Assembly (NCBI GenBank): GCA_024449915.1
Contig: JAMZAV010002170.1
Coordinates: 310,001 to 374,000, forward strand
Reading direction: 5' to 3'
DNA length: 64,000 bases
From: Sweltsa coloradensis
Taxonomy: Eukaryota > Arthropoda > Insecta > Plecoptera > Chloroperlidae
Shown: one piece after another, positions 11,186 to 22,500 of the stretch
Layout of the letters: every line of letters begins with the position of its first letter
Position numbering within the stretch: the stretch's first letter is position 1
Program-made: the position numbers and the translations under genes
The notes under the pieces: generated by a model
Databases searched by the model: none
What the model was told of the DNA's origin: nothing
What the model saw: only the letters and a program-made list of their open reading frames with translations

Positions 11186-11342
11186 GCAGGTATCATTGTA
11201 TTCGGAATGTAGGTCTTCAGTTTCATGTTAGGTGTGGTTAAAAATAATGGAAGATGAGTTCGTGAGAAGTAAGGGTAGGATCAAAGCCTAAGTAAGGAAC
11301 AATTGGTTAATATAAACGCTGATTAGTTAATTAGGGAGCGAA

Positions 11343-11930
11343 GCTTTAACGCTGAGCTTGGCTCAACTCAAATGCGCGCACTCAGGTGTTGATATTTCTG
11401 CTGAACGGTTGGTAATATCATTACCAAATTTTGCATGGATGTTAATAAAGTACTTTTATATTGATATCCGCAATTGGTTGCAAAAATTAAGCCTCAAATA
11501 CCCAATGCGAGACATAAGCCCAAACGTGATAAATGGGAAATCCAAAACGTGGATTTCAATTCTGGGAAATTCCCACTAAACCGTTTATCTTACGATAAAA
11601 CCAAATTAACCAACGCGTTCACATTGATTTAACGTTGATATTCAGTATGCAAATTTGAGGTAAAAAATCTGTATACACTTAGAATAAATTCCAGAAGTTG
11701 ACCAAAATGAAGAAAATTTGGGTGAATTCACTAATTTTTAATTCAAAATTAATGAATTTAGTTAGGAAAACGCGTACTGGATATCAAAGATTTATAATTT
11801 ATTAACGTTAGCGTGAAATTTGATAACGGTGTTATAAATCGTTTACCAGAGAAAAAAAACAAACAAAAAACCAGAAAGCTGAGCGGCTTAAACTCGTCTC
11901 CGCCTCAGCCTCAACGACTCCTCTTAATTC
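11343..11930. repeat. Second copy of the 550-bp direct duplication
   Basis: Same order of landmarks as 10638-11185 (GAACGGTTGG, GATATCC, GATAAATGGGAAATCCAAAA, CAACGCGTTCACATTGATTT). The copies have diverged by substitutions and small indels and lie about 160 bp apart, so they are probably two insertions or an old tandem duplication of one repeat. Confidence 0.6.
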
Positions 11931-12984
11931 GTCCGTCCGTGTGTCACGTCTCACCATAAAACCCAAACACGACTTCCGATTGAAATGAGTATTTTGTTGA
12001 CATTGTACTTCAAAAAGGATTAAACAGAATGTTATTGGTGACCCTGGGACTGAGGAGAGAGTTGCTTACCCCCAGGAAGTTTGAACGTTCATGACCTGGC
12101 TCCACCTTTATTACTCAATGGGAGATCAAGCTATGAATATTTTCCTTTCCTCTCAGTCAAGGCGTCCATGATGATGGGCATGAACTTCTGAATTTAAATT
12201 TGAGTAAATGATACGTTTTTTAGTTTGGCCACATTAAAATAAATAAATTGGGAGGATTTAAGAACAATCACGCACCCTCCCCCATTTTCATGGGACGAAT
12301 AGTACCCTTATTAGAATAGATTGAAAATACGCATTAGCAAAAACTGATAAAATGGTGAACATCTTTATTTGTCCCGGAAATGTAATACAATTGTACGTAG
12401 TATTGCTGTTTTTTAGATACACAATATCTAAAATATGCAAAATTCTACTTTCAGGAATGCACTTAAAATTTTAATATAAACTTTATTGTAGCTTTAGTTC
12501 AAAATCTGGAATTACTCCAAAATTCCTTAAAAATCACGACAAAAATATTGAAAAATACAAAAAATCTCAGAAAAAATTGTGTAAACTGAAATTACCAATT
12601 TCAGAACAATTTAATCTGTGACTACTGAAAGGGCTAATGGTAAGCATAACCGGCGCCTCCATGAAAAAGATTAACGCAAGGTGAAGTATTTTATCTTTCG
12701 TCGATATGTTTATTAGTAGCTTCGCTCCCTTTTTTGGGTACTTTCAGATATCCGAGCATTAAAATAAATACTTGTTACTTTCGATAGAATAAATATTTTG
12801 TGTTGAACACGCTAGTCCGGAAAGTTAACGATAATAAAATAGCAATCAATAAAAACTATTTTCTTGAGAACATCTGTTTGAAAGTTTTCTATACACGATT
12901 GTGACAAGAACGTCAAAGTTTCCGACTTACATTTATTTTGCGGGGAGTCTCTACTGCGGATGTTACTGTTGCTCTGGCACATCC

Positions 12985-13195
12985 CGGTGACGAGATAATA
13001 AGATGGCGTCACGCGATGTAGGGGTAGGAGGAGGGGGATTCCCTCGGCGTCTTGCGCGCACGATCCCCTGTGTACTGTCAACCCGTCGCTCGCGCCCCTG
13101 TATCGCTATTGTGATCTGTGGGGGATCATACACAAACACAATGCTCTGTCGTGTTTTGTTGATTTTATTAGTTTCGTTCAACTAACCTGATTCTG
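12985..13195 (+). promoter_or_regulatory. Candidate promoter / untranslated first exon
   Basis: A locally GC-rich block in AT-rich surroundings. It contains AAGATGGCG (13000-13008, similar to a YY1-type start-site motif) and ends in the strong donor-like CTG|GTGAGT at 13196. The dynein start exon at 16344 begins right after an acceptor-like CCCTAG, so it needs an upstream non-coding exon, and this block is the best candidate I see. A 60-codon frame exists here but looks fortuitous. Linkage to the dynein gene is inference. Confidence 0.3.
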
Positions 13196-13199
13196 GTGA

Positions 13200-16040
13200 G
13201 TCTGTCATAATTGTTATTTATTTTTTTTTAAAAGTCATTAGTTATTAGTTATATTATTTATGTCTATTAAAGAATTAAAATTCATAATATTTTGACATTA
13301 TTAATTTTGCATTTCGCTGGAATTTTGTCTTTTAATTAGTATGTAGTAAAACTCATTAATTTAAAACGTATGCATGCACATTTACTTATAGCAACTACGT
13401 TTAGAAACAAGGATTATATAATTTATAATATATCATTAAAAAAATTATAACTACAAGTAAATATGTAATTTAGGGTTCTTAATTGAATGTGCAAAATATT
13501 TTAACTTTTAATTAAAAGTTGCAACATCACATAATTTTATTTAATAATTTATTGTCGTATTATAAATTCGATACTTGTTTCCATCATCAATCAGTAAATC
13601 GTTCTACGTAACCTGTATTTTGACTATTTAATGCCTGTTTAATAACGTAACTTAAATAATAATAACGGTTTTTTGACTTGGCAACGTATTGTTTAATTTT
13701 TAATTGTTTGATAAACGGTTTCGCGGGGTAAAGAAATACTTTTAAAGCAACCATCTACCACCCACCTATCCAACTACCCTTCCACCTAACCACCTAACCA
13801 CCCAACCACCCGATGAGCCAAACCTCCACAAATCACACATGAACAAAATATTGTAACTGGATGTTCTTGCGTTCTCTCGTGTTCTAAAAAAAATTAAAAA
13901 ATCCAAAATCCAAAATACAAGACTTAGAGATTTCTCAAGTTTGTACGAGAACATGATGTCTCAATTTTATTATATATATATATATGTATAATAACATATT
14001 CTACATCAACTATAAAATCTTCTTTGATTTGAACGGTGTATCAGTGTATTCTAAGTAATTTTCCAATTTGAGTGTAAAACACTTTTAATCGGTAACAAAT
14101 TTGTATTTGTTCATTCTATCTTAAAACACCATTCTGAAATGAAATTCCATTTATTTAATATAAATATCCTTGCTTCGTAAGGCTGATAATTCAAAGTTTT
14201 GATCCCAGTGTAACATATTTCTGTTTACACGATGGTCTAATCCAGTAATAATAATACAAACTTTAAAATCAAAATAGCTTACAATAAAGTAAAATAACAG
14301 AGAACTGTTCTGACCAATCTTTATGTCTTTAAAACTGATTTATTTCCATCCTTCACAGTAGATTTTCATTCATAAAATTTAAATGCAAATTGGGCGTAAA
14401 AACTGAGCGTGACTAGTGAATTGGGTGTTGCTAATCTGCCAAACACGTAACAGGGAGATTAAATAATGTAAATGTTTGGGCTTTTAATACCAAAGCATGT
14501 TTATGGTTAAAATTGTTTCTAATATAAGCAATACTACAAATGTTTGTACACCGTTATTAATTTGTAAAATCAATTGGTGAAATTCATTGGATGCACGTTG
14601 GAAGGAATCTTCATCACAATCAGTAATTGTTTTTAGGAGGAATAGACAATATTATCAGCAGCACATTATTACTGCGCGTTCTAATAGACAATAGAAAGTT
14701 CATTCATAAACAACAAGTCAACAATGGTCACCTTTCTGACGTAATAGTTCTTTTATTAAGGAGCAGGAAGGAAATAACGTAACCTATTGGTGATTAAAGT
14801 CTTTCCAGCGAGTGTACCACCCATTTAAAACAAGATCTTACTGACTTAAATAAAAATATATTTACTTAATATTTGCCTCCTATGTTATATAAATATGGTC
14901 TGTCATATTATGAATTCATGAATAGATACAGAGTATATATTTCTTTTGCTTTTTAAAGGAAAAGCAATGTGATAACAGTGGTCATCTAAGTTGGTTGTCA
15001 TTTGGTTCAAGTAGTAGTTTTTCTTACAATGGTAGTATCAACTGTGTAACATGAAATAAGTGTATGTGAATGATTGATTGTAACATTGTTATTTATCAAT
15101 AGAAATGAGTTGAATAGATAAAATCTGATTTTTCTTTGTATGCAAGGTAAATACTAATCAAAACAATTTACATTTAGACATTAACAGCTTAAAACACACA
15201 TCAAAGTAAGTCTTTATGACTATGGCAACACTACATTTACATTTGGCAAAGATTCTGTCAAACTGTCAAAATTGCCCATATTTATTTTGTTGGTTTATGT
15301 TCACTTACTATGGTTGAGGTTATACAGTGTTGCCACGTTTTCAGGTCATTTCTACTTGTATTGAAATATTATGTAACTTTGGTCTACAGTATCTCGACAA
15401 TGAGTTCGGTGAGGTGACTTTTTTAAAAGATTATTATTTAGATTGTGGAATAACCAATGTTATAAAATATTTATTTATAATAGTTCATTGATTTTGGGCA
15501 TAAATACAGCACATTTGGTGTTAGAATGTGTGGATTTTTGTGCACCTACAATGGTAGAGATAGGGAATTTCATGGTATTGCAATCGCAAATAACTCGAAA
15601 AGTAGTTTGGTGATATGTGTTTTATAATTTTTTATATTATCAAACATAACTTCAAGAATAATATAAAAATAATTTTGGGTCGATTTCAAGGATTGTAAGT
15701 TATGATGGAAAGACTTTAATAGAATTTAAAATATCTAGTCTGGAAACTTTAAATTTGCACTTCAATTGTTTTTACATGAAATGTATTTATGTGCCACGTT
15801 CGCACTAACATTAAAACCAAGGACAACAGCTCCCAATTTCGTATAAACAGGTTTTAGACCAACAGTGTGATGGTCTAAACTGCACATCTATTATGTTGAT
15901 AAGGTATCATTCTTAGTCGGGACTGTACTTGTACTGGCCTGCTGTGTCCATGTGCTTGGTACGGAGCGAAGACGAAACTTTTCTCATAACATATCTTGTT
16001 ATTTACGACTGGCCGGGATTCACGGATGTCGCACGACAGC
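13200..16040. other. AT-rich stretch without recognisable gene
   Basis: No ORF with coding character and no strong repeat match. At 13745-13815 there is a CCACCTAACCACC-type tract. A short inverted pair (GGCAACACT at 15228, AGTGTTGCC at 15328) may mark an old small MITE. Confidence 0.5.
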
Positions 16041-16056
16041 CATTGATCACAGCGTG

Positions 16057-16232
16057 CACGGAAGCGCCCGAAGACACGCGAGGTTGACAGTCGGGGCGGG
16101 TGACGTCATTGTACCCGGACCCGAACCCGGATCACAGAGTCGAGACGCTGCACGGAAGCGCCCGAAGACACGCGAGGTTGACAGTCGGGGCGGGTGACGT
16201 CATTGTACCCGGACCCGAACCCGAACCCGAAC
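16057..16232 (+). repeat. 94-bp tandem duplication carrying two CRE-type TGACGTCA sites
   Basis: The unit starting CACGGAAGCGCCCGAAG (16057) repeats at 16151. Each copy has a perfect TGACGTCA palindrome (16101-16108 and 16195-16202), the consensus for CREB/ATF factors. The array lies 140-290 bp upstream of the dynein start codon. A regulatory role is inference. Confidence 0.7.
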
Positions 16233-16313
16233 GTGAACCCGAACCCAAACCCGAACCCAAACCCATACCCGAACCCGAAACCAAAACCGAATCCGAACCC
16301 GAACCCAAACCCA
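16205..16313 (+). repeat. (CCCGAA)n hexanucleotide repeat
   Basis: Degenerate CCCGAA/CCCAAA hexamers over about 100 bp, ending 32 bp before the dynein start codon. They translate as Pro-Glu / Pro-Lys dipeptides in one frame, which is a by-product of the repeat. Confidence 0.8.
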
Positions 16314-16344
16314 CGTATATTTATGTATGTGATTGCTCCCTAGC

Positions 16345-16500
16345 ATGGACCCGCCTCCTGCGATCGACCCCCGGCTAGAGTTCCTAGGCAGCTATGTCGT
16401 CAAGACGCTCAAGCTGAAGCCGGAGAAGTGGACGCGACTCTTGACTGTTGAGGAGCAGAAGGCTCTCATCATCTCCTTCCTCAACAAACCGGAAGTACTG
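16345..16500 (+). CDS. Dynein heavy chain exon 1 (start codon)
   Basis: ATG at 16345, one base after an acceptor-like TTGCTCCCTAG, then 52 codons to PEVL. The first in-frame ATG gives MDPPPAIDPRLEFLGSYVVK, whose length matches related N-termini. The donor GTGAGTAG at 16501 is followed in frame by TGA (16519-16521), so read-through would truncate. Ends in phase 0. Confidence 0.88.
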
Positions 16501-19500
16501 GTGAGTAGAAGGCGTGGTTGACAGGAAGTGCAGGTGAGTAGTAGGCGTGGTTGACAAGAAGTACAGGTGAGTAGTAGGCGTGGTTGACAAGAAGTACCAG
16601 TAGACAGAGAGTAGTTTATATGCACTGTTGACAGAAAAGAGTGGTGAGATGTAGATGTTGTTAACAGGAAGTACTTGTGAGTAGTAGGCAGACTTAGACA
16701 AAATTTAGGTTGAAATATAAAATATAAATATGATAAATAAATATAATAATAAAAATAAAAATAATCTAGTAGGCGTGAATCATCTTTGCCGTTGAAGCGC
16801 CCTAAAAATACTCATACTAATACATTTACTAAAATACAAAGCATTCTTAATTGGATGAGCGTAGCGAGCGTAGCGAGCGAAGCGAGCGAAGCGAAAACTT
16901 CAATTTCACTGACCCCTCAAAAAATTTAGCTCCAATGTTTTTTTTTGTCTGTTTGTTCGCACGATTCTGGGAAAACGGCATATGCGATCTTGATGAAATA
17001 TTGAGACGACCTTCGAAATCTCTGAACTTAGACCTGCTACGTTTTTGGGTACAATCGAAGAAATATTTCTCATGAATATCGTACTTTTACGATTTTTTTC
17101 GATTTTTCGTGCGATATTTTCGTGACATTTGGGCCGATTCTGACCAAACGGGTTGGGCTGCAACGTTCATATTTTACATGGACATTAAGATTATGATGAT
17201 GTAGTACCTTTTGAAAGAAAAAGTTGAAAAAGTTAGCCATAATCCATAGTAATAAAGATTTTAATATGAGTTTTTTTGAGGTTTATAATAACAATTAACA
17301 AGTAACAATAGAAAGTTGACAACAATCACCTACAATGCATTCACAAAGCACTTGCAAAGGAAAAGTGGTCTCACGCAAACTAAAAACTTACAAAAACGCT
17401 CATCCATCAACGCGGCGGGACTTTAGCGTTTTACTAGGTTAAAAAATGGCATACGGTTACCTGAAATTTTGGTAGGGTCGGGTATTTGGGGTCGACCCGA
17501 CAGTCAAAAGCGTACCCAATTTTAGGTTTAATTTTTTAAATATATATTTTGAAATAATATTGTAGGTGCCGGTCCAGGATTTACAAAATCTTTTGGTGGA
17601 GGTGCCGGTCCAGATAATTTAATTTATTGCTTACAATATCAATGTTGTTTAATAAAATACAGACAATTAAAAATTAATTGGGAGAAAAGCATAATTGGAT
17701 GAGCGTAGCGAGCGAAGCGAAGATTCCATTTCACTACACTGGAGAAAAAAATCCGGAATGTTTATTTATTTATTTTTTTTCCCTGTATTTTTGTGTCTGT
17801 TAACACGATTCCGGCTAAACCGATACTCCAATTGCGATGACATTTTATGAAGGCCTTCGAAATCTCTGAACGAAGAACTGCCACGGTTTTGAGCGCAATC
17901 GAAAAATTATTTCTCATGAAAATCACAATTTTACGTTTTTTTTCGATTTTTAAACCATTTATTCAGCTTATAACACCTACATGCTTTATCCGATTTTAAT
18001 TATTTTTTCACAGAATCTTAATCTTATGAATTTAGGTATTCGTGTGAAATTTGAGCGCTATCGAAAACTATTTTTCATGAAAATCGAAATTTTACGTTTT
18101 TTTTCTTTTTTAATTCAATTCTTTGACTTATAACACCTACATGCTTTATCCTATTGTAATGATTTTTTCACAGAACCTTAATTCTATAAATTAACAAATA
18201 CGTGTAAAATTTGTGCGCAATCGAATAATTATTTCTTATGAAAATTTCAATATTATGATTTTTTCCTTTAAAAAAAAAATTACGATTAATTAAAAAATTA
18301 AGTCATTTTTTATTTTATTTTATTTTATTTTAAAAAAATCTTCATTTTCGTAATGATTTTTTCACAGAACAACAGAAAATCCGCATAACACATGGCAGCT
18401 CAATGCACCAATTACGCTCATCCAACAACGCGGCGGGACTTAAGCGTTTTCCTTGTCTTACATTTTTCACAAGTTACATTTAACTTCTATTTTTACATGC
18501 AGTAAGATTATAATCTTTTATATAAATTTACAATAAGTTTAAAACGGTCGTCTTTCCCCTACCCGACGCAGTTTGATACCAAAACCATAATCCGTTTCAA
18601 TTGTTAAAGCCATACGCGGTGGCACATACGATTATGGCGCTGGTCCTAAGCGTATGCGTCTACCTACGAGAATGTGGGTTTATATCCCGCATATGGCATG
18701 TTTTTTTAAAAATCGTCCTTCATTTTGATCTATTTCCACTCATCGTTTCGAATAAATAAATATATTCGTATATAGAGTCTACCCACTCAAGTCATATATA
18801 TCTGATTTTCAGTGGGGGACAGTAAACCAAAGCGACCAATCCAACCCTGTAGGCCCCGACGCAATCGACGAGTGAGCGATAACCAACCAAAGATCGATAG
18901 TTTTTAAAATGTAATATAGCAATCAGTGGTATGGACAGTGCGAGCACCCGCGGATCAACGCCAACCAACAACAATCAACAAGGCCGATTCAGAACAACTT
19001 TAAATTTATTATATGCCTCGTTGCTAGGACGGCTCCAATGTCACCGTTTACAAATTCCTACGACAATAACTGATGCACTCAAACAAGTCCAAATCAGAAG
19101 TTAAAAAACTTCTAACTCTAGCGGGAATCGAACCCTGGACCTTCTGCATTGAAAGCAGAGACGCTCGTCACAAGACCAATGACTGAGCCACACAGCGTTA
19201 TAGCATTAAACTGAGTCCTAATTGTCAACACCTCCACCTAGAAAATCTTATACAAAATACGGGATGCATTGCGTCGGTGTAAATACACTGATAAAATACA
19301 AAATAAATCCTACGTCATATAATTCTTCAATATTGTAGTAATGTTTTATATTAATATGTACAAACAATCGAAGCACTGGACAGAACAATGTTGTATCATC
19401 ATTTTTTTAAATGCAACATACGTTCAAATATGGTCTTACAGACACTGTTCTGGTTGACATTTTGATCAACAGAGTGCGCCAGTAGAAGTAATCATCTATA

Positions 19501-22500
19501 ACAGCCACTATGGAGTTTAAATAGTACCATGGTTAATCTACGGAAATCTCACATTAGGCAACAATGATGATACAACATTTTACTGTTCGAAATTCTGTAT
19601 TTTTTAAAATCCAAAATTGATGATTCAACATTATTCTGTCCAGCGCTTCGATTGTTTAAACCCTTCTACCAGCTGACTGAAGCTATGCCTGTTTGTCAGA
19701 GTAGACGTGTTTATGATTCAAAGCCAAGCTCCTCTCTACATTTCACCTCTAATTGCTGCTGTCACAACTGAGATCGACCGGTGTCTTGTACATCTGTTCT
19801 TAACCTGAAACATGCAATAAAGCGCCGTGCAGTAATTGCACATAATTGCATCTAAACGCTCACGACATAAGGGTGATGTGAAGCAATGCCTAGGCTAGCG
19901 CTATCGATTCAACAGAGTAGATACAGTTGGATACGTAATTATCTTCAATCCTTGTTAAACCCTATTAAAAACTGCTAGTTAATTATTTTCGTTTAAGCAA
20001 ATCTCTCTAGGAAAATCTTTACTATCTTGAGAAGATTATAAATAAATAAATAAATAAATAAATAAATTGTATTAAGAGTCTACCAACTCAGTTATATAAC
20101 TGATTTTCAGTGGGGGACAGTAAATCAAAGCGACCAAGCCAACCCTGTAGGCTCAGACCATAGATATATAACCCCTATAGTAGGCTAGATTAGCAGTCTC
20201 CTATACCTCCGCACAGGCGCGAGCGTAGCAAATTGAAGAGTCAATCGGCCCATTTCAAGATGGCGATTTGGCGTTTTATGCTTTTTTAATGCAATAAAGT
20301 ATTTTACGGGATTGTTTGATATGGTTTTAGCTTGTGCAGCATGGTATTGAACAAACAGAAACAATACGAAGTTATTGCATAAGGTAATTTAGTAATCATT
20401 TGGTGTTAAAGGCTAGTATGCTTACCTGTCAACCTGGCGGCAATCTTGGGAACTATTTGTGCTACAAATCACTCCCATTTGATTAACACGTAAACTGGAA
20501 TTTCAAGATGGCTTCTAATTGTCACGGAAGTGGACCACCGACTGCTAATCTAGCCTACTATAGGGGTTATATCTATGGCTCAGACGCAATCGACGAGTGA
20601 GCGATAACTAACCAAAGATCGATATTTTTAATAGGAAATATAGCAATCAGTGGTATGGACAGTGCGAACACCCGCGGATCAACGCCAGAATCAACAAGAC
20701 CGATTCAGAACCACTCTGAATTTATTATGTGCTTCGTTGCTAGGATGGCTCCAAAGTCACCGTTTACAAACTCCTAAGACAAGAACTGATGGACTTAAGT
20801 CCTAATCAGAAGTTAATAAAACTTCTGACTTTGGCGGGAATCGAACCCTGGACCTTCTGCATTGGAAGCAGATACGCTAACCACAAGACCAACGAGCCAC
20901 ACAGAAAAGATTCGTAAAGATCTGTCGTGCTAATTTTTCTGTCGATTCACAGATAAAAATCATAAGCCTCAGTATGAGAGTTTCAGATGACGTCATATCG
21001 ACTGTCATGGCCGACTGTTGGGCAAAAATTACGTTGGCGCAATCTAAACACATGTTAAAAGGGTGAATTTTATTTGAAGATTCCCTAAAGTTGCATAACA
21101 TTTGGCAGTTCAAACCAATCGAATATGCACTCTATTATCTGTAATTAACGTTTTAGCAAGGAAACAATGGAAATTGAAGCTCTGTTCTTTCAAAAACAAT
21201 TACAAGCTGGAACCATAAAAAAGCAGGTCCAGGGCTATGCCAGCTGGCTACTTTTGACGCTTTGGAAGTAAACTTACCGTTTCGTTATAAATATAAGTCA
21301 TTGGACTTTTTCACTGTTAGTTAACAAAATATTTATTTAAATGTGATATTTCGATTTCTTTCCAGAAATCTTTATCAAACAAAATTAACAATTAAAAAAC
21401 CACAACAGACAGGACAAAAACATTTTACAAATTATTATAAATATGGCTGTGCATTAGTACCAAATTATTAACAAAAATGTTTATTATGAATAAAAATAAT
21501 TTGGTACTAATGCACAACCATATTTATAATAATTTGTAAAATGTTTTTTGTCCTGTCTGTTGTGGTTTTTTAATTGTTAATTTTGTTTGACAAAGATTTC
21601 TGGAAAGAAATCGAAATATCACATTTAAATAAATATTTTGTTAACTAACAGTGAAAAAGTCCAATGATTTTATTTATAACGTTACTACCTGTTATATAGT
21701 TTAATTTTTTATAATTACCGTTTCGTGGCTGGCAAAAAGTATTTCAATGTTACTTTATGAACCTTAGCTATAAAATATATTGACATTTTGCGTCGTACAC
21801 ATTTTAAAATCAGTGTAGATAATGAAAAATACGTGATTTCTTCCTATCCGCCTCTCGTAGCCATGTTAAAATTGCATTCTTTGCCCACCACGGCCCAAAG
21901 TTAGTAGATACTGCGCCGCCCAAAGATTTCCTGAAACTCTCGTATAGGTGTTTTGCATAAATCTTAGATTTTAGTTAAACATACCCACAGCACAAAACAA
22001 ACAAACACAACATAACAAAAACTTGTAAAAATACAGCCAAACCTTTCACACTCAAAAGAAATGGAATCTAAAAAAAAGGGCCTAACTCATCTACCCTTCC
22101 ACATTTGCGCATTCTTAATTCATTAACGTACAGTGTCCCGTAACAACATCTTTGAAAAGATTGGCAAAATAGAATTTGCAACTATTAATTTAAACGTAAT
22201 AGTTCATCAAAATTCTTTTTTTCTAATTAATTTTAACGTAATGGTCATGCAAATTCTATTTTGCCAAGCTTTTCAAGGGTGTTGTTACGGGACAATGTAC
22301 GTTTATGAATTAAGAATGCGCAAATGTGGAAGGTTAGATGAGCTTGGCCCTTTTTTTAGATTTCATTTCTTTGGAGTGTGTAAGGTTTGGCTGTATTTTT
22401 ACAATTTTTGTTATGTGTGGGATCTCATTACTTTTTCAAGTTCCTTTGCAAAATTATTTGTTAAAATATAATAATTTTATCAAAGTCGATTTAATTGCTA

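Noticed and set aside
12963..13185. 60-72 codon ORFs over the GC-rich island
   Set aside because: No domain or similarity, and the frames overlap on both strands; better explained as untranslated exon or chance.
15222..15342. Small MITE or RFX-type sites near GGCAACACT / AGTGTTGCC
   Set aside because: The inverted match is only about 9-11 bp and no full RFX motif is present.
16100..16378. ORF encoding Pro-Glu/Pro-Lys dipeptides before the dynein start
   Set aside because: By-product of the CCCGAA hexamer array; out of frame with the dynein exon.
20800..20903. tRNA gene on the minus strand with GGGTTCGATTCCCGCC
   Set aside because: Head of SINE family B; the same head and body recur at many sites.
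22133..22471. 112-codon plus ORF
   Set aside because: Runs through the centre of a foldback element; no domain.
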